Shown: positions 1 through 8,607, numbered from the stretch's first letter. The stretch: 44,919 bases of DNA from Roseburia sp. (GCA_017549185.1 JAFYVJ010000060.1:1-44919), one strand, 5' to 3'. Made by a program: numbers and translations. The notes: generated by a model from the letters alone, not told the origin.

Positions 1-47
1 GCGACCTCATTTACTGATATAGCACAGCTTTTGTTCCGCGCGCGTAG

Positions 48-134
48 CTGCGCATCGTTTGCACGTAGTGCTTTTATTCTATAGGAAAGTCATAGACTTT
101 CACAAATTAACGCATCAAGGTCTTTCCTATAGAA
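48..134. repeat. 87-bp interspersed palindromic repeat, copy A
   Basis: This copy is nearly identical to 19932-20018, with three mismatches over 87 bases. Inside it, the arms TTCTATAGGAAAG and CTTTCCTATAGAA form a long inverted repeat around a loop of about 30 bases. It is preceded by a smaller GTGCATC/GCAC hairpin. Both copies sit directly beyond a minus-strand rho-independent terminator. No open reading frame lies within, so it could be a small non-autonomous element. Confidence 0.8.
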
Positions 135-136
135 TA

Positions 137-178
137 AAAAAGAGATTGTACCCGTATGATTCAAGGTACAATCTCCTT
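137..178 (-). terminator. Rho-independent terminator after the Rpn gene
   Basis: On the minus strand the arms GAGATTGTACC and GGTACAATCTC pair perfectly over 11 bp and are followed by six T residues. It lies about 150 bp beyond the stop codon of the Rpn-family gene and is the first clear stop signal downstream of it. Confidence 0.75.
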
Positions 179-327
179 ATTATTGATTATTCGTAACTAT
201 TCAATAGGTATGTGCATTTACTGCACATACCGTGAGAAAATGATGCAAGAATGAGCAAACCCCATCAGCGAAGCTGATTTTAAATTGGTTTGCGAATCGT
301 AATTATGAAGGCACTAAATAATTACGA

Positions 328-1236
328 TTATTCTATCTTAAACTCTTGCATTAATTGATTACAATAAGTTTTGTCTTTGGTGACCTTATCAATGTCATCT
401 ACGCGTCCCGCAGATAACAAAACTTGAATGAGCTTTAAGATACATTCCCTTCCTTCTTCTCTTCCTTCCGTTTTACCCTCCTCGTAGGAAATCTCCTTTT
501 CATATTCGATGTGAGCCTGCTCGTCATATTCTGTTAATATCATAGAACGTACCTCCCCGCGATTGTCCCGTAAGATCTGCTCAAGGATACCATTTTTTAT
601 ACACTCATCTGTCGCTACATCTATGGCATTTTCGATACTGTATCCATTTTCTAAATACACTCGTACACATGCTATATACTGTGCATATTCCTTAAGCATT
701 TTACATCTTTCCATTATACGTTTATTATAGCCTAAATTAACATTCAAAACAACCGCCCTACACTGTATTGCCGCATTTTCTTTATTCATTCCCTTTGGAA
801 ATGCATCATTTAATTCTAGCACCTGACGTTCCGGTTCATCTAATGTTCCGTTGTAAAATACAATAAATTGCGGATATGGAAGATCTATCCTTTTACTACT
901 ATATAACCGTTTTTCATTTCCTACTATTTTTTGATATAATCTTGCAAAGTAAAACATTCCTCTTAGTGGTAGATTCGGACTGAATGTACTCTGATGCTCA
1001 TATAAGTTTAAAATATCACATATTAAAAATGATACATCATTCTTCATTCCCATATAAACTACATCTTCAATCGTATTGATTTCAATATCATCCGGATTAT
1101 CATAATCTGTATCATTAATGGCATTGTACAATTCCAGCAAATCCTTTTTCTCTTTGAAAACAAGCTTAAATAACCTGTCTTTATACTTCTTATTCACATA
1201 AATCGCTTCTGTATTATTAACATTACTCATAGGCAT
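328..1236 (-). CDS. Rpn-family nuclease / putative transposase (PD-(D/E)XK)
   Basis: This protein of about 302 residues resembles the Rpn (recombination-promoting nuclease, transposase_31-like) family, common in multiple copies in Lachnospiraceae. The N-terminal half carries the expected nuclease core: an Asp in NDVSFLI followed by YEHQST, matching the D...ExQ active-site pattern. The motif FIVFYNGT then follows. The C-terminal part is a charged helical tail with an EGKTEGREEGRE stretch, also typical. The reading frame opens 24 codons further upstream, but AAGGGAG lies just before the ATG at 1236, so I start there; the ATG at 1230 is an alternative. Family members are linked to RecA-independent recombination. 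No partner gene is adjacent, and flanking repeats suggest a mobile origin. The specific function is inferred from family only. Confidence 0.8.
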   Translation of the reverse strand: MPMSNVNNTEAIYVNKKYKDRLFKLVFKEKKDLLELYNAINDTDYDNPDDIEINTIEDVVYMGMKNDVSFLICDILNLYEHQSTFSPNLPLRGMFYFARLYQKIVGNEKRLYSSKRIDLPYPQFIVFYNGTLDEPERQVLELNDAFPKGMNKENAAIQCRAVVLNVNLGYNKRIMERCKMLKEYAQYIACVRVYLENGYSIENAIDVATDECIKNGILEQILRDNRGEVRSMILTEYDEQAHIEYEKEISYEEGKTEGREEGRECILKLIQVLLSAGRVDDIDKVTKDKTYCNQLMQEFKIE

Positions 1237-1308
1237 ACTTCTCCCTTGATATTTTTCATTTGTTTTGGAATAAAAATGGCGAACTACCACAGATAACAAA
1301 GCCCTCAA

Positions 1309-1641
1309 TCTCTTTGTTATAAAATTTGATTTTTGATAAAAGATGTAATACCACTATACTCCACATATTCAGTATTATCAAGAGAACAAAGATTTTTTCT
1401 TTACCTTATTTTATTGTAAAATAGACAGTAAAAAAGACAGCTACGAATGCTGCCTTTTTAGGAGAAGGTATTTTTACTATGGGGTATAGCAAAAAATATA
1501 TAATGTATTGGGGGGTTTTACAGGTATTATAATAGCACGTCCCACCAAATAAGTGTGCACAAAGTTAACAATTTTTACCAGAAGTTTTTGTGCACTTTTA
1601 CACCACGTATTGTACACCATTTAAAAATACCTTGTCATTTT
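1309..1641. other. Intergenic stretch between ftsH and the Rpn gene
   Basis: No gene is supported. It contains a terminator-like hairpin (1430-1459), a G6 run in an AT-rich context near 1510-1516, and an inverted repeat with arms AGTGTGCACAAA (1552-1563) and TTTTTGTGCACT (1585-1596) about 45 bp from the ftsH stop codon. The inverted repeat has no T-run after it, so it is not an obvious terminator. Confidence 0.5.
1430..1459 (-). terminator. Probable terminator downstream of ftsH
   Basis: On the minus strand GGCAGC and GCTGTC form a short stem (one G-T pair) followed by six T residues; on the plus strand the same stem is followed by five T residues, so it could act both ways. It is about 180 bp beyond the ftsH stop codon and is the only terminator-like structure before the Rpn gene. 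Confidence 0.5.
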
Positions 1642-3474
1642 TTATAAAGAAGACTCAAACAATGCCTCAAATTCTGAACGGCCGATTTTTTCCTTCTCTA
1701 AGAGAAGTTCTGCACAAGCATCTAAAATGCTGCGATTCTCAACGATAAGCGATTTTGCCTTCGCATAGCACTCGTCAATAATGCGCTTCACTTCTTTATC
1801 AATCTCATCAGCCACTGCACCGCCATAGCCTTTGGTATGTGCTAAGTCTCTGCCAATGAATACCTCATCATCGTCGTTCTCATAACAAATCATACCGATA
1901 TTCTCCGAGAAGCCATATCTAGTCACCATCGCTTTTGCACGCTGCGTCGCCTGTTTGATATCCTGCGAAGCACCGGTTGTAATATCATCAAATACCAGTT
2001 CTTCGGCTACTCGTCCACCTAATGACACGATGATATCCTGTAACATCTTGCCCTTAGTATTAAACATATCGTCACGTTCCGGCAATGGCATCGTATAACC
2101 TGCTGCACTTGCACCGGTTGGAATAATAGACACCGAATATACCGGTCCCACATCCGGCAACACATGGAATAAAATCGCATGCCCCGCTTCGTGATAAGCA
2201 GTGATACGTTTCTCTTTTTCGGAAATGATACGACTTTTTTTCTCTGCACCGATTCCTACCTTTACGAAAGATTTCTTAATATCTTCCTGTACAATAAAGG
2301 CACGGTTCTCTCTTGCCGCCACAATAGCAGCCTCATTTAACAGATTCTCCAAATCAGCTCCAGTAAAACCAGAAGTCGTCTGGGCTATCTGTTTTAAATC
2401 TACATCATCACCAAGTGGTTTATTCTTGGCATGTACATGTAAAATCTCTTCGCGACCTCCTACATCCGGTCTGCCCACATGCACTTTTCTATCGAAACGT
2501 CCCGGACGCATAATCGCCGGATCTAAGATATCGACACGGTTGGTAGCTGCCATCACGATAATTCCTTCATTGACACCAAAACCATCCATCTCCACAAGCA
2601 TCTGGTTTAACGTCTGCTCACGTTCATCGTGACCACCGCCCATACCGGTACCACGGCGTCTCGCCACTGCATCAATCTCATGAATAAATATGATACAAGG
2701 TGCATTCCGCTTCGCATCCTCAAATAAATCTCTCACACGGGAAGCACCTACACCGACAAACATCTCCACAAAGTCCGAACCCGAAATACTAAAAAACGGA
2801 ACACCTGCTTCACCTGCAATCGCTTTTGCCAATAATGTTTTACCGGTTCCCGGAGGTCCCACCAACAAGATACCTTTTGGAATACGTGCTCCTAATGAAG
2901 TATATTTCTGCGGTGCACTTAAAAAATCAACAATTTCTTCTAATTCTTCTTTTTCCTCTTTTAAACCGGCTACATCTGCGAATTTCACCTGCTTATCATC
3001 CGGTTTAATCATTCTGGCACGACTCTTACCAAAATTCATCATTTTGGCATTGCCCCCGGAACTGGCCGCATTCTGACTGGTCAATATCATAAAGAAAATG
3101 AACATTGCTCCAAAAATCAACAGATACGGCAATATCGTCATCACCCAGCTTTCTGCCGGGATATCTGCCTGTGTATAATTCTTAATCCCCTGTTCCTGCA
3201 AATATTCTGTAATCTCGTTCACATCAGACACGATTAAACGTTGTTGCGTCTCATCTTTAAATGTTACTACCACATAACCCGTAGGCACTTCACGATTCTG
3301 CACAATATGATAAGCAGCAATCGCTTCATTCTTCACATCTGCCTCAAACTGCTGGCGGGTATATGCATTCGTAGTTGTTCTTCCATCCAAGAAATACCAC
3401 ATTATCACAAATGACAATATCAGTAACAGATAAAAGCCGAACCCACGATAACTGTTTCCTTTTTTTGTATTCAA
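1642..3474 (-). CDS. ftsH: ATP-dependent zinc metalloprotease FtsH
   Basis: This 610-residue protein is a membrane-anchored AAA+ protease that degrades unstable membrane and cytosolic proteins. Two membrane segments (about residues 12-29 and 111-131) flank a short extracytoplasmic domain. The AAA+ module has Walker A GPPGTGKT (Lys212), pore motif FVGVG and the arginine-finger region [10 protein letters not shown]. The protease domain has the zinc site HEAGH (His428, Glu429, His432). The Walker B sequence reads IIFIHEID: residue 265 is His where FtsH proteins normally have Asp, although the catalytic Glu266 is intact. The start is TTG, chosen because AAAGGAGAG lies about 8 bases upstream. It follows hpt with a 15-bp gap and ends the spoIIE-tilS-hpt-ftsH unit, a gene order shared with Bacillus. 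Confidence 0.97.
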   Translation of the reverse strand: MNTKKGNSYRGFGFYLLLILSFVIMWYFLDGRTTTNAYTRQQFEADVKNEAIAAYHIVQNREVPTGYVVVTFKDETQQRLIVSDVNEITEYLQEQGIKNYTQADIPAESWVMTILPYLLIFGAMFIFFMILTSQNAASSGGNAKMMNFGKSRARMIKPDDKQVKFADVAGLKEEKEELEEIVDFLSAPQKYTSLGARIPKGILLVGPPGTGKTLLAKAIAGEAGVPFFSISGSDFVEMFVGVGASRVRDLFEDAKRNAPCIIFIHEIDAVARRRGTGMGGGHDEREQTLNQMLVEMDGFGVNEGIIVMAATNRVDILDPAIMRPGRFDRKVHVGRPDVGGREEILHVHAKNKPLGDDVDLKQIAQTTSGFTGADLENLLNEAAIVAARENRAFIVQEDIKKSFVKVGIGAEKKSRIISEKEKRITAYHEAGHAILFHVLPDVGPVYSVSIIPTGASAAGYTMPLPERDDMFNTKGKMLQDIIVSLGGRVAEELVFDDITTGASQDIKQATQRAKAMVTRYGFSENIGMICYENDDDEVFIGRDLAHTKGYGGAVADEIDKEVKRIIDECYAKAKSLIVENRSILDACAELLLEKEKIGRSEFEALFESSL

Positions 3475-3489
3475 AACCTTACTCTCCTT

Positions 3490-4020
3490 TTATTCCTCAA
3501 TTTCCACATAACCGATATATGGCAAATTACGGTACTGCTGATTGCAATCCAATCCAAATCCTACTACGAATTCATCTGGAATTTCAAATCCGACATAATC
3601 AACATCTACCTTTACTACACGACGGTCCGGTTTATCTAATAAAGTGCAAAGACGTAAGCTCTTTGGATTTCTAGTTTTCAAATTCTCAAGCAAATAAGAT
3701 AACGTACGTCCTGAATCTATAATGTCTTCAATTACTAACACATTCTTTCCTTCAATACTTACATCTAAGTCCTTTGTAATCTTAACAACACCACTAGACT
3801 TTGTGTCTGAACCATAACTTGACACACACATGAATTCTAACTCAACCGGTGCAGTAATTCGCTTTGCTAATTCTACCGTAAAAAACACAGAGCCTTTTAA
3901 AATACAAATCAGACACACTGGTTCATCACCATATACTTCACTAATCTGTGCTGCCATCTCTGCTACACGTTTTGTCACTTTTTCCTCTGATAAATACTCA
4001 TGTACTGCTTTAATTTTCAT
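3490..4020 (-). CDS. hpt: Hypoxanthine phosphoribosyltransferase
   Basis: This 176-residue enzyme converts hypoxanthine or guanine plus PRPP to IMP or GMP in purine salvage. The PRPP-binding loop VLVIEDIIDSGRTL lies near the middle, and the N-terminal CILKGSVFF segment and C-terminal FVVGFGLDCNQQYRNLPYIG segment are typical of the family; length is normal. GGAGGAG lies just upstream of the ATG and inside the end of tilS; the two genes overlap by 11 bases, which implies translational coupling. The tilS-hpt-ftsH order is conserved across Firmicutes, and in Bacillus the Hpt and TilS proteins have been implicated together in activating ftsH expression. Confidence 0.96.
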   Translation of the reverse strand: MKIKAVHEYLSEEKVTKRVAEMAAQISEVYGDEPVCLICILKGSVFFTVELAKRITAPVELEFMCVSSYGSDTKSSGVVKITKDLDVSIEGKNVLVIEDIIDSGRTLSYLLENLKTRNPKSLRLCTLLDKPDRRVVKVDVDYVGFEIPDEFVVGFGLDCNQQYRNLPYIGYVEIEE

Positions 4021-5461
4021 AATAATCTCCTCCTACAATCTGTACTTTTAAAATCTTTCTGGTATTTCCGTCTACCTTCACATCTGCACTAATACGACCG
4101 CCAATGACCCATAGCACCTTATCCCGCCTTGTCAAAAGCAATATCCTATCTCGCTTATCTGATGGTATCTTTTCATTAATGAAATATTCTTTCAAACGTT
4201 TCCTATGTCCATCATCATCTACTATCAAATAATCACCGGCTTGTCTGGTTCTCACTTGAAAACCGCCTTTTATTTTATCATAATCAAAACATTTCGTATA
4301 TGTATTTTTGGAAATTTCTGCATTTTCATCGTCATATTCCAATAACGAAAAACTCATTCGGGCTTTTGGAACTTCGATTATAACGTCCCCTTTCTGTAAC
4401 CTGTCATCAAGTTCCTGTTCTTCTAAATCCAAGAAAAAACTTTCTTGTGAAACAAATGCTTCCGCCTCTTTTCTCCGCTCTAAGAGCACGCCTTCATAAA
4501 CACGCTTAGCCCGTATCTCATATGGCAAAGAAATACTCCTTCCTACTTGAAGTTCCATAAGACCTGCCAATAATTCCACATGTTCTAATCCGACATCCTT
4601 TCTACTTCCCGCCACCTTTCCAATCGCATAATGTAACATTTCCTTTTTCAAAAATTCAGGAAGTAATTTCCATTTTTCTTCTAAAATCAAAAATCCCGCT
4701 TTCTGCTCTTTCAGCACATCGACCGCAGCATTATCAACCTGCCCCTTTATATAATCGTCTAGTTCCCGAAGCAACATTGCGCTTTGATTGATATGCATTA
4801 CTGCCTGAACATTCACTTCCTCTAACATCGGAAGAATATGGCGACGTATTTTATTCCTGCTATAAGTCACGTCAGTATTAGTGCTATCCACACAATAAGA
4901 TAATCCTTCTTTTTCCAAATATTCCTCAATCTGTTTTCTCGTCACAGTCAGCAGGGGACGCACAACCTCCACACTCGGCACTAACTCACGCTTAGGACGT
5001 ATTCCACTCATACCAGCAATGCCGCTTCCTCTCACCATCTGAAACAAAACCGTCTCTGCATTATCATCTGCATGATGTGCCAATGCCACCTTTACCTTTG
5101 AACCAGCCACTTCTTTTGCAGCCTCCCTGTAACAATCATATCGTAAAATTCTAGCCGCTTCCTCTAATCCCAGTTTTTTTTCTCTGGCATAATCTATGGC
5201 TCGTACACGATAAACCTGCACCGGAACATGCAAGTTCTTACACAGTTGCTCCACAAACACTGCATCTTGTATGCTTTCCTCTCCGCGGATACCATGCTCC
5301 ACATGGATTACCTTCAGCGAAAATTCCACTTCTTTTTGCAACATTACCAACAATTGTAACATACATACAGAGTCAGCACCGCCAGATACCCCCGCCAGCA
5401 CATAATCATCTTTTTCTATTAACTTTTCTCTTTTACAATACTGTAAAAATTTACGAAACAT
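4010..5461 (-). CDS. tilS: tRNA(Ile)-lysidine synthetase
   Basis: This enzyme of 483 residues uses ATP to attach lysine to C34 of the tRNA-Ile CAU anticodon, changing its codon from AUG to AUA. The N-terminal PP-loop is SGGADS at about residues 26-31, followed by family motifs VEHGIRGEES and LAHHADDNAETVLFQMVRGSG. The TilS substrate-binding and C-terminal domains follow, with the closing RRDKVLWVIGGRISAD segment. An in-frame TTG lies four codons upstream, but I choose the ATG whose first base is the last base of the spoIIE stop codon (TAATG) with GGGAG in front of it. The gene is thus tightly coupled to spoIIE upstream and to hpt downstream. Confidence 0.96.
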   Translation of the reverse strand: MFRKFLQYCKREKLIEKDDYVLAGVSGGADSVCMLQLLVMLQKEVEFSLKVIHVEHGIRGEESIQDAVFVEQLCKNLHVPVQVYRVRAIDYAREKKLGLEEAARILRYDCYREAAKEVAGSKVKVALAHHADDNAETVLFQMVRGSGIAGMSGIRPKRELVPSVEVVRPLLTVTRKQIEEYLEKEGLSYCVDSTNTDVTYSRNKIRRHILPMLEEVNVQAVMHINQSAMLLRELDDYIKGQVDNAAVDVLKEQKAGFLILEEKWKLLPEFLKKEMLHYAIGKVAGSRKDVGLEHVELLAGLMELQVGRSISLPYEIRAKRVYEGVLLERRKEAEAFVSQESFFLDLEEQELDDRLQKGDVIIEVPKARMSFSLLEYDDENAEISKNTYTKCFDYDKIKGGFQVRTRQAGDYLIVDDDGHRKRLKEYFINEKIPSDKRDRILLLTRRDKVLWVIGGRISADVKVDGNTRKILKVQIVGGDYYEN

Positions 5462-7296
5462 TATTTCTCCCAAACGCAGGTAGCCAGAATGGTCATGTCA
5501 TCCTGCACCTTTCCTCCTGTAAACAACAGAACTCGTTCCATAATCTTTTTCACCAAAACGCCCGGATGTCTGCAATCAATACTTTCAATAATCTCTCGCA
5601 TCGTTTCCTCCGGTTTTGGTACATGTAGATATTCTAACACACCATCCGTAACCATTACAACAAAATCACCATTTTTCAATGTCACTTCCTTCTGGTCTAT
5701 TTCGGGATTGTTTCCTACACCTACCGGAAGCGAATCAGAAGAAAAGAAACTTACCTCACCGTCCCTCTTAAGGAAACTGCTCGCCGCTCCAATCTTAAAA
5801 AATGATGCTTTTCCATTATATAAGTCAATATTGCACAAATCTACAGTAGAAAATAAATCTGCTTCTCCCTTTAACACCATCGCCGAATTCATCATACGGA
5901 TTGCTGTTTCCATAGAAAAACCTGCTTCTAAAAAACGCTCCACTAAATCCAGTACTAATTCACTTTCTTTGCAGGCAGTACTACCTGAACCCATGCCATC
6001 TGATAACCCCATCAAAAAACTCCCATTCTCCATTTCCAGAATCGAAAAATTATCACCTGACACCTGTGCACCATCTTTTTTACGTCGTTCAATTCCCTGT
6101 ACACTTCGAAATTTTGTATCTTCTAAAAATATAAACTCCGTCTTTTCCTTTCCCACAAAACTCTTTGCATCCCCTTGAAGTCGCATATTTCTTCCCAGAA
6201 CATGACTAACTAGATTTAAAAATGTTTTTACTGATACACAGCCTCTTTTACTCTGCATCTGTACGATTAATTTTAAATGCCCGTCCACAGACTCATACAA
6301 ATGTAACTCGTCTATCAAAATACCATTTGCTTTCGCGTGATAGCGGATATTTGAAAGTTTTCCTTTCTCTTTTGCATCCAGAATAACTTCTTCTTTTGCA
6401 CAATCCTGCAAAATATATGCCATAGCATCCAGTTGTTCTGCTATCGTCTGTCTGTTTGCGAGCAAACGATTATACCATGCTCTATTCAACGCCAATCGTT
6501 CAAATACCCTAACTGCCTCCTCTACCATATCTTTACTCCGCTTACAACACTTTGCCAATCGTTCCTGCTGCTCCTTAGATACTTTTCCTTTTTCCATAAT
6601 TTCATTAATCAACCTAGGCAACACTTCATAAATCGGTGTGTTTTCTCGCTCCCAACAAAGTGCACATGCCTCACAGTTTAGACACAGTTTTCCCGTCAAC
6701 TCATTCTGCACTCTCCCATATTCTTCCCCTGTGTATCCTTCTTTTTGCTGACTCATATGAAAAAACACTTTTGACAAATCTTCAAACGACTCTGCATATC
6801 CTCTCAACCGCTCGTCCCTTTTTTGCACCGGTATTTTTTCTTTCTGTGGCTCGTAATGCCATTCTAAAACTATATGTACCATACGATGAATCAAGACCAC
6901 CGCACCCAATACAAACATTCCCTCAAATAACACTGCCTGCCAGATAATCTGATTTTTCCACTCCAGCAAATTCCCGCAAAAAGATACTATCATAGTAGTA
7001 AGTGCTGTAAGCATCCCTACCAGATAGGCAGGGCATTTGTCCGTAGCCCATTCCACCAATTTTACAATCCCTATAGATACCAATATGATTACTGCATATT
7101 TTACCATCGCTGAAAACGGCATAAAAATCATCATTCCCACATAAATCGAAGTCAATATCCATCCAACCTTCACTCCAGCCATATACAAGGCTGCAAAAGC
7201 TGCCGGCACCAGCAAATAGCACTCCATAATATGTACGCTGCACGCCAACCCACTCACAATACTTAGCATCATTTGTCTTAGACCACTTTTCTTCAT
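5461..7296 (-). CDS. spoIIE: Stage II sporulation protein E (PP2C phosphatase)
   Basis: SpoIIE dephosphorylates SpoIIAA, which frees sigma-F in the forespore, and it also associates with the polar septum. Here it is about 611 residues, shorter than the roughly 830-residue Bacillus protein because the membrane region is reduced. The N-terminal part (about residues 8-150) is a run of hydrophobic segments. A cytoplasmic linker with a CLNCEACALCW cysteine cluster follows, then the C-terminal PP2C domain with LSDGMGSG and VVMVTDGVLEY metal-binding motifs. The frame is open for 33 more codons, but AGAGG eight bases before the ATG at 7296 decides the start, and the promoter sits upstream of this point. 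Its last base overlaps the tilS start. Confidence 0.95.
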   Translation of the reverse strand: MKKSGLRQMMLSIVSGLACSVHIMECYLLVPAAFAALYMAGVKVGWILTSIYVGMMIFMPFSAMVKYAVIILVSIGIVKLVEWATDKCPAYLVGMLTALTTMIVSFCGNLLEWKNQIIWQAVLFEGMFVLGAVVLIHRMVHIVLEWHYEPQKEKIPVQKRDERLRGYAESFEDLSKVFFHMSQQKEGYTGEEYGRVQNELTGKLCLNCEACALCWERENTPIYEVLPRLINEIMEKGKVSKEQQERLAKCCKRSKDMVEEAVRVFERLALNRAWYNRLLANRQTIAEQLDAMAYILQDCAKEEVILDAKEKGKLSNIRYHAKANGILIDELHLYESVDGHLKLIVQMQSKRGCVSVKTFLNLVSHVLGRNMRLQGDAKSFVGKEKTEFIFLEDTKFRSVQGIERRKKDGAQVSGDNFSILEMENGSFLMGLSDGMGSGSTACKESELVLDLVERFLEAGFSMETAIRMMNSAMVLKGEADLFSTVDLCNIDLYNGKASFFKIGAASSFLKRDGEVSFFSSDSLPVGVGNNPEIDQKEVTLKNGDFVVMVTDGVLEYLHVPKPEETMREIIESIDCRHPGVLVKKIMERVLLFTGGKVQDDMTILATCVWEK

Positions 7297-7362
7297 CTCC
7301 TCTACCTCTCTTTTCATTTTCCATATCCGGATGAAAGCAATCCGGCATCTGCTGTAGCACCG

Positions 7363-7427
7363 ATTATATAAAAAGTTTTTTAAAATGTTTGTCAAAGCAA
7401 GGTATGCTTTTTAAGAATCTTTCGTCA
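7363..7427 (-). promoter_or_regulatory. Spo0A-type promoter of spoIIE
   Basis: On the minus strand a perfect -35 TTGACA (7390-7395) and a perfect -10 TATAAT (7363-7368) are separated by 21 bp instead of about 17. Two sequences resembling the Spo0A-binding 0A box (TGNCGAA) are present: TGACGAA at 7421-7427, and TGACAAA at 7388-7394 overlapping the -35. In Bacillus subtilis the spoIIE and spoIIG promoters have the same abnormal spacing and are switched on by Spo0A~P with sigma-A. Function here is inferred from that similarity. Confidence 0.75.
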
Positions 7428-7435
7428 AATTACAG

Positions 7436-7470
7436 CAAAAAAGAGCCTCGCGTTACCGCGAAGCTCTTCT
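7436..7470 (-). terminator. Terminator after divIC-like gene
   Basis: On the minus strand AAGAGCTTCGCGG and CGCGAGGCTCTT pair around a short loop, followed by six T residues. It ends the hup-proximal rqcP-yabP-yabQ-divIC transcription and separates it from the spoIIE promoter immediately downstream. Confidence 0.9.
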
Positions 7471-7485
7471 ACTTTACTATCACCT

Positions 7486-7794
7486 TTAATCTTCTTTTTC
7501 TCTAAAAATAATCTGATTATCATAGAGCAACCCTAACTTACTTTGAGCCTGATCCTCTACATATTCCTGCGATTCTATGTACTCTTGATACTCCTTCAAC
7601 TCTTCCTGTCTATCTCTCTCGTATTGAAGTAGTTCCTTTAACTCCTCTTCCTGTGCTATCTTCTCTAAATCCTTCTGATATACTTTGTTAATCTGAACCG
7701 TCATAACTGCCACAAACACAATTAGGATAATACCGATACAAATCTTACCTACTCTGTTGTCATCCTGCCTTGAGCTTCTTCTTCTCTTCGCCAT
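7486..7794 (-). CDS. divIC: Septum formation initiator protein (DivIC/FtsB-like)
   Basis: This small bitopic protein has about 102 residues: a basic N-terminus (KRRRSSRQ), one membrane segment (about residues 17-36) and a glutamate-rich coiled coil with many QEELKEYQEY-type heptads. That layout and its place between yabQ and spoIIE match DivIC of the FtsL/DivIC division complex. The cytosolic tail is short and the C-terminal part lies outside the membrane. The frame allows an ATG four codons upstream (7806), but AAAGG is then only one base away; the ATG at 7794 has 13 bases, so the start is uncertain by four codons. Sequence similarity within the family is low, so the DivIC name rests largely on context. 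Confidence 0.85.
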   Translation of the reverse strand: MAKRRRSSRQDDNRVGKICIGIILIVFVAVMTVQINKVYQKDLEKIAQEEELKELLQYERDRQEELKEYQEYIESQEYVEDQAQSKLGLLYDNQIIFREKED

Positions 7795-7822
7795 GCTTAT
7801 GACCATACCTTTCTATCACACA

Positions 7823-8263
7823 TTATAGTTTACATAAACCTATTTTAATCGCTTTATACAGCTTTTTCAACTGTTTCCTAATAAAAGCAATTATTTTCTT
7901 TATAAAAGTAATTATTTTCTTTCCGGTTTTTACGAATGGTTTACCTATCGTTCCCAAAACCTTTACAAATATTTTTACCACAAAGCGACTAAAAAGAAAA
8001 GTGTAAATTACACCACCCAGTGCAATCCCCAAAAAACAAAATGCCCGTAACATACCATCATTCTTTTGATAAAGAAGCAAAAAGACTACTACTGTGCCAA
8101 AAATCCAATAGCAGACATCTTCTATTCCTATCCAGATATTTCCATGAGGTATTAGTCGTCTAAGTATCCGAAAAAAATCATATGTTAAAACTAGTCCCAC
8201 TCCACACAACACAGATACCAGAAAAAATATTACCTCATTACCAATTGCTTCACTCACCTGCAT
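7823..8263 (-). CDS. yabQ: Spore cortex biosynthesis membrane protein YabQ
   Basis: This 146-residue protein has a hydrophobic first two-thirds with about three or four membrane segments, including VIFFLVSVLCGVGLVLTYDF, and a lysine-rich C-terminal tail. The family motif around LRRLIPHGNIWIGIEDVCYWI is clear. In Bacillus, YabQ is needed for cortex formation and sits in the outer forespore membrane. Its ATG shares a base with the yabP stop codon (TAATG), so the two are translationally coupled as in other endospore formers. Followed by divIC after about 28 bp. Confidence 0.92.
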   Translation of the reverse strand: MQVSEAIGNEVIFFLVSVLCGVGLVLTYDFFRILRRLIPHGNIWIGIEDVCYWIFGTVVVFLLLYQKNDGMLRAFCFLGIALGGVIYTFLFSRFVVKIFVKVLGTIGKPFVKTGKKIITFIKKIIAFIRKQLKKLYKAIKIGLCKL

Positions 8264-8553
8264 TATCGAAACAACCTTCCTAGAAGAGATTCTGCCTGTT
8301 TGCTAGCAGATTTCACTTCAGAATAAGTCAAAGAATCAATACGACCTTCAATGTCGATTTCTCCTTTCTCCAAGGATAACCTGTTCACATGAAGGTCATG
8401 TCCTTTTATTAAAAGCATTCCTTGTTCCGTTTCAAGCAGAATTTCTGCCACATCAAATGACAATACGTCCACTACTCCACTGAACGCACCATTTTTCCGA
8501 TTTATTAGCAGCACCTTGTGTGACTTTGCCACATTACTATTCTTTTCTTCCAT
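8263..8553 (-). CDS. yabP: Sporulation protein YabP
   Basis: A small soluble protein of 96 residues in the YabP/YqfC family, needed with YabQ for spore coat and cortex assembly. The family core LINRKNGAFSGVVDVLSFDVAEILLETEQGMLLIKGHDLHVNRLSLEKG is recognisable in outline (residues about 15-65). The frame extends six codons upstream, but TTAGGAGG seven bases before the ATG at 8553 decides the start. That ribosome binding site lies in the 3' arm of a hairpin (8560-8599), which may limit translation or end transcription from rqcP. Expression is expected during sporulation, but no sigma-E promoter could be assigned. Confidence 0.92.
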   Translation of the reverse strand: MEEKNSNVAKSHKVLLINRKNGAFSGVVDVLSFDVAEILLETEQGMLLIKGHDLHVNRLSLEKGEIDIEGRIDSLTYSEVKSASKQAESLLGRLFR

Positions 8554-8559
8554 AGAAAA

Positions 8560-8599
8560 ACCTCCTAACACTAGACTACAATCTATTATATTAGGAGGT
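8560..8599 (-). promoter_or_regulatory. Hairpin that masks the yabP ribosome binding site
   Basis: On the minus strand ACCTCCTAA (from 8599) pairs perfectly over 9 bp with TTAGGAGGT, which is the yabP Shine-Dalgarno sequence; a smaller inner AGATT/AGTCT stem strengthens it. The hairpin is followed by five T residues, so it could also act as an intrinsic terminator between rqcP and yabP. Confidence 0.65.
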
Positions 8600-8607
8600 A
8601 TCTTTCA

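Larger units (their letters stand above)
1..327. other. Repeat-rich gene-free left edge
   Basis: No gene is supported here. From left to right the stretch holds an 87-bp repeat (48-134) that recurs at 19932-20018, a minus-strand terminator (about 137-178), a copy of the TAACTATTCAG motif (193-203), a hairpin with arms GGTATGTGC/GCACATACC (about 209-233), and an inverted repeat AATCGTAATTAT/ATAATTACGATT that runs into the 3' end of the neighbouring nuclease gene. This stacking of short palindromes fits the 3' flank of a mobile-type gene, but no transposase end or target-site duplication was recognised. Confidence 0.6.

Noticed and set aside
2201-3076. Long plus-strand open frames inside ftsH
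   Set aside because: They are frame shadows of a well-conserved minus-strand gene, with no ribosome binding site or recognisable domain.
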